From positions 1-57,371 of the forward strand of contig JADJOD010000041.1 of the NCBI GenBank assembly GCA_016713985.1: a stretch of DNA of 57,371 bases, in the 5' to 3' direction. The stretch comes from Lewinellaceae bacterium. GTDB lineage: Bacteria; Bacteroidota; Bacteroidia; Chitinophagales; Saprospiraceae. The notes under the pieces were generated by a model, which saw only the letters and a list, made by a program, of their open reading frames with translations, searched no databases and was not told where the DNA came from. Shown here one piece after another: positions 40,578 through 49,621 of this stretch (position 1 is the stretch's first letter; every line of letters starts with the position of its first letter). Both the position numbers and the translations under genes were made by a program.

Positions 40578-41945
40578 TCACATTCGTTTCATCCCAACCG
40601 GATCCCAACGCACCGTCTTTTCTTCAAAATAACTGTCGTTGCACAACAGCGCCGGCGCTGCGGCACGATAGCCGAATACCGCATCTTCGACCACTGGACT
40701 GCCGGAGCGAATTCCGCTCATGAAGTGGGTAAAGTGGTCAAAATGCGCCCCTTTGTAGCCTTCTTCAACTTTATAATGCGCTTCGTTTGGCGGAAGCATC
40801 CGTTTACGTTCGCCGAGGGCTTTATCAAATTCGTTGCCTTTTTCAGCCATAAAAGCATCCATCGGGTCGGAAGTCAGGTTTTTGCGCAGGAACACATCGT
40901 CCCAGGTTACGTCCATAGCGCCTTCGCTGCCTACCATGCGCAGGTAGGTGCTGCCCGAGGTGCCGTCCACAAAATTGACGCGCAGGGAAAGATTGAATGC
41001 CGGGTGCGCTTTGGCTTCCGGGTAATCGAACATCCCGAGCAATACGTCGGGCACCTCGCGGCCGTCTTTCCAGTAGCGCAGGCCGCCGGTGGCCATCACT
41101 TTGTTCGGGCCCATGGAACTGGTAATAAAATGCAGGCTGGAAAACAGGTGCACGAACAGGTCGCCGGACACGCCGGTGCCGTAGTCGCGGTAGTTGCGCC
41201 AGCGGAAAAAGCGCAGCGGGTCAAATGTCCGTTTGTTGGTATTGGAAATGTAACGGTCCCAATCGACGGTTTCGGCGGAGGCGTCTTTGGGAATGGCGTA
41301 TTGCCAGGCCCCAACGGGCGAATTGCGCGCCCAGAAACCTTCCGCGTAGATGAGCTGCCCGATGGCGCCGCTTTCGTACAATTCTTTGGCTTTTTCGTTG
41401 CCCAGTGAGCTCAGTCCCTGGCTACCCACCTGGAATGTTTTGCCGCTTTTTTGCTGAGCCTGCACGACTGCCGGGCCTTCCGACACGTTGTGCACCATCG
41501 GTTTTTCACAATATACTCCTTTACCTTTATTCAGCGCCTCCACCGAAATCGGCATGTGCCAGTGGTCGGGAGTGGCCACGATCACGGCGTCTATGTCGCT
41601 GCGGCCCAGTATTTCGCGGTAATCTTTTGTGGTAAACAGGTCTTTGCCCCATCGGCCTTTGGCGTCATCGAGGCGGCCGGAGTACAGATCGCACACTGCT
41701 ACCAGCTGCACACCCGGCACCAGAAGAGCCGTTTTGGTGTCTTCCACCCCCATACCGCCGGCTCCGATGAGCGCGATCTGGATTTGGTCGTTAGCCGAAA
41801 ACCGGGGCGACCGGGACAGTCCGAATTGCTGAATTTCGTTTTTCCCAGTTAAAATTGCCGGTCCGGCGGTAGTCAGCACAGCGGCGCTGGCGGCAATTTT
41901 TTTAACAAATGCACGCCGGGAAGTGGTGTTTTTCGATTGTTTCAT
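40578..41945 (-). CDS. Gfo/Idh/MocA family oxidoreductase with Tat-type signal
   Basis: This 455-residue NAD(P)-dependent sugar dehydrogenase begins with a twin-arginine-like signal (TTSRRAFVKKIAASAAVLTT). The Rossmann domain follows (IQIALIGAGGMGVEDTKTAL), then IDAVIVATPDHWHMPISVEA and the substrate-side motif CEKPMVHN. Exported members of this family oxidise sugars at C3 or act on related glycosides, often with a tightly bound cofactor. Two DUF1080 genes follow on the same strand after 64 bp, giving a plausible oxidise-then-hydrolyse route for disaccharides. Dehydrogenase specificity cannot be told from the sequence. Confidence 0.9.
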   Translation of the reverse strand: MKQSKNTTSRRAFVKKIAASAAVLTTAGPAILTGKNEIQQFGLSRSPRFSANDQIQIALIGAGGMGVEDTKTALLVPGVQLVAVCDLYSGRLDDAKGRWGKDLFTTKDYREILGRSDIDAVIVATPDHWHMPISVEALNKGKGVYCEKPMVHNVSEGPAVVQAQQKSGKTFQVGSQGLSSLGNEKAKELYESGAIGQLIYAEGFWARNSPVGAWQYAIPKDASAETVDWDRYISNTNKRTFDPLRFFRWRNYRDYGTGVSGDLFVHLFSSLHFITSSMGPNKVMATGGLRYWKDGREVPDVLLGMFDYPEAKAHPAFNLSLRVNFVDGTSGSTYLRMVGSEGAMDVTWDDVFLRKNLTSDPMDAFMAEKGNEFDKALGERKRMLPPNEAHYKVEEGYKGAHFDHFTHFMSGIRSGSPVVEDAVFGYRAAAPALLCNDSYFEEKTVRWDPVGMKRM

Positions 41946-42058
41946 GCCTTAAAATGGTGAGTAATGCGAAGGATGCTCAAGCGGCGAATGTACAGGTATT
42001 ACCGTTAAATGAAAATACCCGGAGCACTGACTTTCTGCCGGAATGCCGGAATTTGTCG

Positions 42059-43534
42059 TCAGGGCTGGCGCAATTCGAGCAGCGCCACATTTTCGATATG
42101 GTGGGTATGCGGAAACATGTCCACCGGCTGTGTTTTTAACACGTCGTATTTTTCAGACAGCCATTGAAGGTCACGCGCCTGGGTGGCGGGGTTGCAACTC
42201 ACGTATACGATCCTGGGTGCGGCGAGCTCGAGCAAAAACCGGACGGCTTTTTCGTGCATACCCGCACGCGGCGGATCGGTGATGACCACATCGGGTTTAC
42301 CGTGTTGTATGGCAAATTCAGGAGTCAGCACATTTTTTACGTCGCCTGCGTAAAAAACCGCGTTTGTGATGCCATTGAGGCGCATGTTTTCCTCAGCGTC
42401 GGCAATCGCCTCGGGTATTTCCTCGATGCCCACGACCTGCCGGCAGTGGCGGGCGAGGTATAAAGCGATACTTCCCGTACCCGTGTAGAGGTCGTATACG
42501 TTTTCCTGCCCGGTAAGTCCGGCAAATTGTGCGGTTATGTCGTACAACCGTTTGCCCTGTACCGAATTGGTTTGAAAAAACGACTTGGGTCCGATCTTGC
42601 ATTTTAATTCACCCAGTTGTTCCACCACAAAACCTTTGCCGTGATAGGTGATCATATCGAGGTCGAACATGGCGTCGTTCAGTTTGGTGTTGACGCAATA
42701 AACGAGTGTGGTCAGCTGCGGAAATTTTTCGAGAATGGCATCGAGATAGCGGGTAATGGCCTTTTGATCGTTTCGGGCGACGCTTACGAGCAACATACAT
42801 TCCCCTGTGGTGGTGAGGCGCACCATCAGGTTGCGCAAAAATCCTTTGTGTCGGCGCGGGTCGTAAAATTCCAGTTCCTGTTCGAGTGCGATGGCCCGGC
42901 AGGTATTGCGCAGGTCGTTGGAAGGGTCGGCCTGGAGCCAGCAGTGGTGAATGTCGATGATCTTGTCAAAAAAACCGGCCTTGTGAAAGCCGAGGCCACT
43001 CAACTCCACTCCGGGCGGAAGTGCGGATGAGGCATTTGCCGCATCACCCGGCGCGGTGTCGCCAGCCTCGTTGGGGTTGGGCGGAGGGGCGTTGAGCTCG
43101 CCCGGCAGCAGCCACCGGCGGTTGGAAAAGCCGAATTCGAGTTTGTTCCGGTAATACGTCGTCTCCTGCGCTCCAAGAATGGGTAAAAACTCGCCGACTT
43201 TTATTTTTCCGATGCGCAGCAAGGCGTCTTCCACCACCTGTTGTTTGTGGCGCAGCTGGGCCTCGTAACTGAGATTTTGCCATTTACAGCCTCCACACAC
43301 GGAAAAATGTTCACAAAAAGCCGCTGTCCGGTCGACAGACGGCACTACGATGCGGTCCACCACCCCTTCGGCAAAACCACTTTTTTTCTTTTGAATAAAC
43401 ACATCGACGACGTCGCCGGGAACGGCGCCGGTGACAAATATTGTAAGTCCGTCGGCCGAACGGCCGACGCCTTTACCCCTGTCGGCGATGCCGTGAATCG
43501 TAATATCCGGAAGAATGCTGTGCTTTTTAGCCAT
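42059..43534 (-). CDS. rlmD: 23S rRNA (uracil(1939)-C5)-methyltransferase RlmD
   Basis: This 491-residue TrmA/RumA-family enzyme methylates 23S rRNA uracil with S-adenosylmethionine. An N-terminal TRAM domain (ITIHGIADRGKGVGRSADGL) is followed by an iron-sulphur cluster region (FCEHFSVCGGCKWQNLSY), the SAM domain (VYDLYTGTGSIALYLARHCR), DPPRAGMH and the catalytic cysteine in IVYVSCNPATQARD. It may equally be the RlmCD-type variant with a different uracil target. A poorly conserved insert rich in A, N and P (PPNPNEAGDTAPGDAANASS) lies at ~145-170. It is monocistronic on the minus strand. Confidence 0.92.
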   Translation of the reverse strand: MAKKHSILPDITIHGIADRGKGVGRSADGLTIFVTGAVPGDVVDVFIQKKKSGFAEGVVDRIVVPSVDRTAAFCEHFSVCGGCKWQNLSYEAQLRHKQQVVEDALLRIGKIKVGEFLPILGAQETTYYRNKLEFGFSNRRWLLPGELNAPPPNPNEAGDTAPGDAANASSALPPGVELSGLGFHKAGFFDKIIDIHHCWLQADPSNDLRNTCRAIALEQELEFYDPRRHKGFLRNLMVRLTTTGECMLLVSVARNDQKAITRYLDAILEKFPQLTTLVYCVNTKLNDAMFDLDMITYHGKGFVVEQLGELKCKIGPKSFFQTNSVQGKRLYDITAQFAGLTGQENVYDLYTGTGSIALYLARHCRQVVGIEEIPEAIADAEENMRLNGITNAVFYAGDVKNVLTPEFAIQHGKPDVVITDPPRAGMHEKAVRFLLELAAPRIVYVSCNPATQARDLQWLSEKYDVLKTQPVDMFPHTHHIENVALLELRQP

Positions 43535-43691
43535 GATCGGGGTGCAAAAGTAGGGTAAAAGACGCGCTTGCAGGGATGGGAATTTGATGCCCCGGAATGA
43601 GCCCTGTCAATAAAAGTTGGATTTAGTTGAATACTTATTGCTTTCCAATCCGCTATTTTGCACGCCATTAAAATAACAAAATACCTGCCCG

Positions 43692-44171
43692 ATGATGAAA
43701 CGCAAGTACATCCTCCTGATCGTGACCGCCGTTCTGTTGCTAAGCCAATTGATCCGGATCGATAAAACCAATCCGCCGGTTGACCCGAAACTCGATTTTC
43801 AGGCCGCCGCTCACCCGCCTGCCGAAGTGCTCTCGCTGATCAGAGGTGCTTGTTATGACTGCCATTCCGACGAAATCCGTTATCCCTGGTACAGCAATGT
43901 AGCGCCCGTTTCGTGGTGGTTGAAAGGCCATATCAACGAAGCAAAGGAACATTTCAACTTTTCCACACTCGGCATACTCAAACCGGAAGACCTGAAGTGG
44001 GCGCTGGGCACCGCAGCGGAAGAACTGCGCAAAGGCAACATGCCGCTCGGCAGTTATACCTGGATGCACCGCGAAGCCCGCCTCAGCGACGAACAACGCG
44101 CACTGCTGGCACACTGGCTGGAAAATTTCAATCCCGTGTCCTCCGGTTACGGCCATCAGCAGGGCCAATAA
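43692..44171 (+). CDS. Exported haem-binding domain protein (cytochrome c-like CxxCH)
   Basis: This 159-residue protein has an N-terminal membrane anchor or signal (YILLIVTAVLLLSQLIRID) and the haem-binding domain motif RGACYDCHSDEIRYPWYSNV with CYDCH as the covalent haem site, then APVSWWLKGHINEAKEHFNF. The family is common in Bacteroidota as a small periplasmic c-type cytochrome of unknown partner. Start ATG 43692 is the first of two adjacent ATGs (MMKRKY). A TATTTTG box lies about 35 bp upstream. The S9 peptidase gene follows 38 bp later and may share its transcript. Confidence 0.88.
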   Translation: MMKRKYILLIVTAVLLLSQLIRIDKTNPPVDPKLDFQAAAHPPAEVLSLIRGACYDCHSDEIRYPWYSNVAPVSWWLKGHINEAKEHFNFSTLGILKPEDLKWALGTAAEELRKGNMPLGSYTWMHREARLSDEQRALLAHWLENFNPVSSGYGHQQGQ

Positions 44172-44209
44172 CTCATTCCCGCATTTCTTTCATCCAAGCT
44201 TCCTCTGTT

Positions 44210-44509
44210 ATGAATCGGTTTTTTGTTCTGTTTGTTTATTGCACGTTTTTTTGTCCCCTGCTCCTGCATTCCCAACAAAAAAAAGCGCTCCGCCACGAGG
44301 ATGTACAGCGATGGCGAAAGATCGAACAAAAACGTATTTCCAACGATGGCCAGTGGGTCGTGTGGGTGCAAACGCCCGTGGCAGAAGGCGACCCCACCCT
44401 TCACTTGTGGAGCGCTGCCTCCGGGAAAACAACCGTTTTTCCCCGTGCAACGGAAGGTTTTTTCAGCAGACAGCAAAATGCTGGTTTTCAGGATAAAACC
44501 GGCGCTTGA
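44210..44509 (+). CDS. S9 peptidase, N-terminal segment (frameshifted)
   Basis: From ATG 44210 this frame gives the signal peptide (MNRFFVLFVYCTFFCPLLLH) and the propeller start (ALRHEDVQRWRKIEQKRISN, then DGQWVVWVQTPVAEGDPTLH). After ATEGFFS at about 44468 it goes out of frame and stops at 44509. The gene continues in the frame of 44223-46046 as SADSKMLVFRIKPALDTLKA. Adding one T to the TTTTTT at 44461-44466 joins them exactly. The exported location follows from this segment. Confidence 0.75.
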   Translation: MNRFFVLFVYCTFFCPLLLHSQQKKALRHEDVQRWRKIEQKRISNDGQWVVWVQTPVAEGDPTLHLWSAASGKTTVFPRATEGFFSRQQNAGFQDKTGA

Positions 44510-46046
44510 TACCCTCAAAGCGCAGCGCCGGCGGAAGGTAAAAGATGAAAATTTGTCCAAAGACACCCTGGGTATTTATACGTTGGCAACGGCCGTTTTG
44601 CAAAAAAAGGCCAACGTGAAAGGTTTTGTTGTGCCCGAAAAATGGTCCGGCTGGTTTTTTTATCAGGTGGAAACGGAAGTCGCCGCCGTCGCTAAAAAAG
44701 ATACCCTGGCGAAGGCCGTTTCGGATACGGCAAAGGTTGCCAAACCAAAAACCGAACCCGCTCCCAAAAAGAACGGCAAAAAGCCCAAAAAAGAAAGTAA
44801 GGAAAACGGATACCGGCTTGTTGTGCACCATACGGCAACAAATCGTGAAGACACAATCGCCTACGTGGAAAATTTTGTTCCCGCCAAAAAAGGGAAACGC
44901 CTCCTGGTAAGCACTACAGGCAAGGGAGATACCCTGACGTTTCAGGCCAACCCGCAAATGCTTCAGGCCGGCGTTTACCTGCTCGATCTGGAAGCCGGCC
45001 GAAACCGGCCCCTTTTCCGGGGAAAAGGGAAATACCGGCAACTTTCACTTGATGACCCGGGCGCCCAGGCGGCCTTTCTCGCCGATACCGATACGAGCAA
45101 GGCGCGTATTCGACCCTGGCAACTGTGCTACTGGGGGAGCAAGCAGGATTCCGCCCGAAGCATCGCCGGCACACAAAGCGATTTTTTGACAAAAACAAAG
45201 GAATTTACATCGTGGGGGCTGAGTGAAAATGCACGCCCCGTCTTTTCGGAAGACAATTCCAAACTGTATTTCGGCATCGCGCCGCCGCCGGTGCTCAACG
45301 ACACCACCCTGCTTCCCGAGGAAATTGTAAACGTGGAAGTGTGGACCTGGACGGAAAAACGCCTGTACACCCAGCAGGAAGTGCAACTGGAAAATGAGAA
45401 AAAGCGCTTTTATCCCGTCTTGTGGCGCATTTCCGAAAACCGCTTCATAGCCCTCGGCTCGCCGGAAGTGCCCGAATTGCGCTTCCAGGAACAACGCGAC
45501 GCCGAACTGGCGCTCGGATTTACGGAAGAGCCCTACGCGCACTACCTGACCTCGGAAGGTACGGCACACAAAGACCTGTATGCCATAGATTTGAAAACAG
45601 GCAATAAAAATATGATTGTCAAAGACTTGCGTTGTAATCCCCGCCTTTCACCGGCTGGAAAATACATTGCCTGGTGGAGCGACCCCGATACAGCCTGGTA
45701 TGCCTGGAATGCCCGTACCGGTACGATCAAACGCCTCACCGACAACCGCGAGGTCAATTATTTCAACGACGAAAACGACGTGCCGGACTACCCCAACGAA
45801 CACGGCATTGCCGGGTGGCTCGATGACGACGCCGCGGTGTTGATATACGACAAATACGACATTTGGAAAATTGACCCTGCGGGGGTCAAAGCGCCCGAAT
45901 GCCTCACCAACGGGCGGAAATTCGGAATCACCTACCGCTACCTGCGGCTCGACCCGGAGGAACGAAGTATCGCACCCGCTGCGCTTTTGTTGCTCCATAC
46001 TTTAGCAACAACGCCAAGGACGAGCAATATTCGTGGCTTGATTTAA
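44467..46046 (+). CDS. S9 peptidase, beta-propeller segment (frameshifted at both ends)
   Basis: This is the middle part of an S9 prolyl-oligopeptidase-type gene: a beta-propeller with units such as WTSWGLSENARPVFSEDNSK-like blades, WRISENRFIALGSPEVPELR and LYAIDLKTGNKNMIVKDLRC. A lysine-rich stretch (KPKTEPAPKKNGKKPKKESK, about residues 180-200 of the full protein) looks like a flexible linker within a blade loop. The frame is open from 44223 but the part before 44467 is a shadow. Near 45970 it leaves the true frame; the last ~25 residues to 46046 are out of frame, and coding continues at RCAFVAPYFSNNAKDEQYSW in the frame of 45899-47125. Confidence 0.75.
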
Positions 46047-47125
46047 AAACCGGCGATATCAATACCGGATTCGGCGGAGGATATGTTTATTCAAAACAGC
46101 CGGTTAAAGCCAAAAATGCGAATAACCTGGTTTTTACACGGGAAAATTTCAAAACCTTTCCCGACCTGCTTTGGGGCCGGGTTCCAAACGCCGAAAAAGA
46201 AGCCGCCGATTACGTTGCAATCTCCAACGCCAATCCGCAGCAGTCGGAGTACCGTTGGGGCGACGTAGATCTGGTGCAGTGGACTTCGCTTTCCGGCGAA
46301 AAACTGTCCGGCCTGCTGGTAAAACCGGAGAATTTTGACCCGGCGAAACAATATCCGATGGTCGTGAATTTTTACGAAAAACTGTCCGACGGGTTGTACC
46401 AGCACCGCGCACCCGATTTTCACCGTTCGCAAATCAACTGGACCTTTTTCGCCAGCCGGGGTTATCTGGTTTTTGCGCCGGATATCCCGTACCGCACGGG
46501 TTATCCGGGTGAAAGCGCCTACGACGCCATCGTAAGCGGCGTAACGGCCCTGATCAGTAAAGGTTTTGTAGATCCAAAACGTGTCGGCTTGCAGGGGCAC
46601 TCTTGGGGTGGTTATCAGGCCGCCTACATCGTCACACGCACCAACATGTTCACCTGCGCCGAAGCGGGCGCCCCGGTGGCCAATATGACCTCTGCATATG
46701 GCGGCATTCGCTGGGAATCGGGCCTGAGCCGCGCTTTCCAGTACGAGCACCAACAGAGCCGCATCGGAGGTACGTTGTGGGATTACCCGATGCGATATTT
46801 AGAAAATTCGCCGCTTTTTTCCCTGCCGAAAGTACAGACGCCTTTGTTGATTTTGCACAACGACAAAGACGGCGCAGTGCCCTGGTATCAGGGAATCGAG
46901 TTGTTTTCCGGCTTGCGCCGACTCGGCAAACCGGCCTGGCTGCTCAACTACAACGACGAGCCGCACTGGCCGGTAAAATTGCAAAATCGTATTGATTTTC
47001 AGACCCGTATGCAGCAGTTCTTCGACCACTACCTGCTCGGCGCACCGCAACCCCAATGGATGGGGCGGGGGGTGCCGCCGATGGAAAAAGGGATTTTGCA
47101 GGGGCTGGAGGTGGGGGGACAGTAG
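45899..47125 (+). CDS. S9 peptidase, catalytic segment (frameshifted from the propeller)
   Basis: This frame holds the alpha/beta-hydrolase domain of an exported S9 serine peptidase. The nucleophile elbow is GLQGHSWGGYQAAYI (GxSxGG), the aspartate lies in LLILHNDKDGAVPWYQGIEL and the histidine in NYNDEPHWPVKL, all present and in order. True coding in this frame begins near 45970, not at the ATG 45899. The repaired gene (44210-47125) encodes about 970 residues, somewhat longer than usual for the family because of the linker in the propeller. Its TAG stop lies inside the AGTAGC repeat at 47121-47150. Confidence 0.85.
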   Translation: MPHQRAEIRNHLPLPAARPGGTKYRTRCAFVAPYFSNNAKDEQYSWLDLKTGDINTGFGGGYVYSKQPVKAKNANNLVFTRENFKTFPDLLWGRVPNAEKEAADYVAISNANPQQSEYRWGDVDLVQWTSLSGEKLSGLLVKPENFDPAKQYPMVVNFYEKLSDGLYQHRAPDFHRSQINWTFFASRGYLVFAPDIPYRTGYPGESAYDAIVSGVTALISKGFVDPKRVGLQGHSWGGYQAAYIVTRTNMFTCAEAGAPVANMTSAYGGIRWESGLSRAFQYEHQQSRIGGTLWDYPMRYLENSPLFSLPKVQTPLLILHNDKDGAVPWYQGIELFSGLRRLGKPAWLLNYNDEPHWPVKLQNRIDFQTRMQQFFDHYLLGAPQPQWMGRGVPPMEKGILQGLEVGGQ

Positions 47126-47150
47126 CAGTAGCAGTAGCAGTGGCAGTGGG
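47121..47150. repeat. AGTAGC hexanucleotide repeat
   Basis: Five 6-bp units, AGTAGC three times, then AGTGGC and AGTGGG, occupy the gap between the S9 peptidase stop and the convergent WG-repeat gene. The S9 TAG stop is inside the first unit. Confidence 0.7.
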
Positions 47151-47152
47151 CG

Positions 47153-49621
47153 CTAACGATCACCGGAAGAGGGTCTGGAATCATCGGGCACGGCGCCCGA
47201 CGGTTGCAGTGTTTCTTCCCGCTCGATAATGAGTTGCCCTTTTTTATTGATGATGAACTCTTCTCCGAATTTTTCCACGACGGCTTTGCCATGGATAAAA
47301 TCACTTGCCTTGTCGAATTGTGGGGCAATTACCAACTCTCCTGCCGTATTGATGTAGCCCCATTTGCCGTCTTTTTTCACCAATGCCAAGCCTTCCGAAA
47401 AGGAGACGATCGCTTCGTATTCCGGTTTTATAATTTCGTTCAGGGATTTGTCGATCAGCCCAAATTTGCCGGTTGATACCACCTGTGCAAAACCGTTTGA
47501 AAATTTCAGGCCCCAATCGTACCGAGGCGGCAATACAAACTTGCCGCTGGTATCTATCAGACCCCATTTGCTCTGGTTTCTGACCCAGGCCAGGCCATCC
47601 GAAAAATCGCCGGCCCACTCGTATCTCGGCTGGACCACGAAGGCGCCCTTTTTATTGATGTAGCCCCACATTTCATTTTCATAGGCGGCGGCCAATCCGC
47701 CGGAAAAGTTGCCAGTCAGGATACTGGCGTTTAAAAAACGCCGGTCGTCGTTCTGATCCATATATTCATACTGCTGAAACTCGGAATTGCTTTCTTCGGA
47801 TCTGTTTCGCAGGTAGCCGCCGAACTGGCCTGCATATTCTTCCTGCCCTGCGTTGACCTCATAATTGTAATATGTTTCATACCTGAATGGAATACTCAGG
47901 TTGCCCGTTATATCCACATAACCCCTCAGGCCGTTTCGCTCCACCCATGCCAAACCTTCTGAAAAATCGCCGCAGTTTTCGACTTCAGGAACGGGCAGTG
48001 TTTTACCTTTTTTGTCGATCAGTATCCAGTAATACTGGCTTCTTACCCATACCAGGTCGTCTGAAACGCTTCTAAACGCTTCGTATTTAGGCTCAATGAT
48101 ATACTTTCCCCGCTCGTCGATCAAACCCCAATTAAATCTGTATTCTTTTTCGTTCATGATCGATACCCAGGCCGTTCCATTGGAAAAATTTTGGATCGTA
48201 TTAAATCGGGGTTCTATGATCGTATCGTATTTTAAATGAATATACCCGGTTTTATATTCCTGATTTCGAATGATTACAATGTCGTTGTTGAATTTTTCGA
48301 AGAATCGATAGTTGAATTTTTTGATAAATTTTCCCTGGTTGTTCAACATGCCCGACTCCCCGCCAACGTTGACCGCAATTTTGCCTTCCAAGATATAATT
48401 TGCCAATTCGAATTGTGGCCGGATCAACCAGGCGCCGCTTTGGTCGATAAAACCGATCCGCCCGGAGTCGGTCACGGTAGCCAGCCCATCATTAAATTGG
48501 TTGGCAAACCTCCCGTAGTATCGATACTCATCGTCGTATCCGTATCGCAGCCGGTTGGCTTTGTTGGTGATTTGCTGGAAAATAAAATTTCCTGAACGGT
48601 CAATAAAACCCGAGAGGCTGTCCATCGTTACTTTGGCCCGCCCTTCCGAAAAGTGACCCGCCCAGGTATACTTCAAGGGGAGTGCCTGGTGACCTAAAGT
48701 ATCGATATAGCCGTATTTAAATTGTTGGCCGTCCGATTTATCGAGATGGTAAACAGTGGCCAGTCCTTCTGAAAACGCTCCTATATGCTCATATTGGGGT
48801 TGCGCCACCCAACCGCCCTTTTTGTCGATCAGCCCCCACCCTTTTTCCGTTCTTACCGAGGCCACACCGTGAATAAAGTTGTCGGCTTCCGGGTATTTAA
48901 GCGGAATATCGGCCGCGCCTTGCCGGTTGATATATCCGTATTTTTTGTCTACTTCAACACATGCCAGATCTTCACTGAAAAAACGAACGGAAGAATAAAT
49001 GGCCGGAATCACCGGATTGTCTTTTTTATCGATAAACCCCCATTTGTTGTCCGTTTCTACGGCTGCGAGGCCATCTTTATCAAACGATTCTACATTCGTG
49101 TATTTTGCGGAAATGACCAGGTTGCCTTTTTTGTCAATAAAACCCCATTTATCCTCCATTTTAACCGCCGCCAGGCCTTCTGAAAAAACACTAAAATCGT
49201 CAAAAACAAGGTCGGATAAGTAGTTTCCTTTCCGATCGATGAGCCGCTTCTTTTTATCACTTTGCGTCACCCAGGCAAGGCTGTCCGAAAAACTTAACGC
49301 TGTTTCAAACTTCGGTTCGATCACAAATTTCCCCGTCCGATCGATGTATCCCCATTTCTCTTCTTTTGTTCTCTTCACGGCAGCCAGCCCTTCGTAAAAA
49401 CCAAACGCCTTTTCAAAACGCTCCGGGAATGGAAACTTGCCGGTTGTATCAATAAAAACCCGCATCGAGTCTGCTAAAACAATGGCAAATCCTTCGGAAA
49501 AATTAGTGATCAGTTCGAATTTCGGTGGAATAACTTCTTCTCCTCGGGCATTGATATAACCTTGTTTGCCGTTGAGGGTAACGGAGTGCAAAGCCGTTAT
49601 CAAATTCCCTGATTTGATCAT
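47153..49621 (-). CDS. WG-repeat protein, C-terminal segment (frameshifted from its start)
   Basis: This frame encodes about 21 WG-type repeats of 40-50 residues, each with a core such as WGYIDRTGKFVIEPKFE or WGLIDKKGGWVAQPQYEHIG followed by FSEGLAxV. WG repeats form beta-rich surface or binding modules of unknown ligand. It joins the segment at 49503-50567 after a one-base correction at about 49583 (FDNGFAL then VTLNGKQGYINARGEE). Together they make one exported protein of about 1,140 residues with some 27 repeats. It is the last gene of the SIR2-STAND-WG unit. Confidence 0.85.
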   Translation of the reverse strand: MIKSGNLITALHSVTLNGKQGYINARGEEVIPPKFELITNFSEGFAIVLADSMRVFIDTTGKFPFPERFEKAFGFYEGLAAVKRTKEEKWGYIDRTGKFVIEPKFETALSFSDSLAWVTQSDKKKRLIDRKGNYLSDLVFDDFSVFSEGLAAVKMEDKWGFIDKKGNLVISAKYTNVESFDKDGLAAVETDNKWGFIDKKDNPVIPAIYSSVRFFSEDLACVEVDKKYGYINRQGAADIPLKYPEADNFIHGVASVRTEKGWGLIDKKGGWVAQPQYEHIGAFSEGLATVYHLDKSDGQQFKYGYIDTLGHQALPLKYTWAGHFSEGRAKVTMDSLSGFIDRSGNFIFQQITNKANRLRYGYDDEYRYYGRFANQFNDGLATVTDSGRIGFIDQSGAWLIRPQFELANYILEGKIAVNVGGESGMLNNQGKFIKKFNYRFFEKFNNDIVIIRNQEYKTGYIHLKYDTIIEPRFNTIQNFSNGTAWVSIMNEKEYRFNWGLIDERGKYIIEPKYEAFRSVSDDLVWVRSQYYWILIDKKGKTLPVPEVENCGDFSEGLAWVERNGLRGYVDITGNLSIPFRYETYYNYEVNAGQEEYAGQFGGYLRNRSEESNSEFQQYEYMDQNDDRRFLNASILTGNFSGGLAAAYENEMWGYINKKGAFVVQPRYEWAGDFSDGLAWVRNQSKWGLIDTSGKFVLPPRYDWGLKFSNGFAQVVSTGKFGLIDKSLNEIIKPEYEAIVSFSEGLALVKKDGKWGYINTAGELVIAPQFDKASDFIHGKAVVEKFGEEFIINKKGQLIIEREETLQPSGAVPDDSRPSSGDR

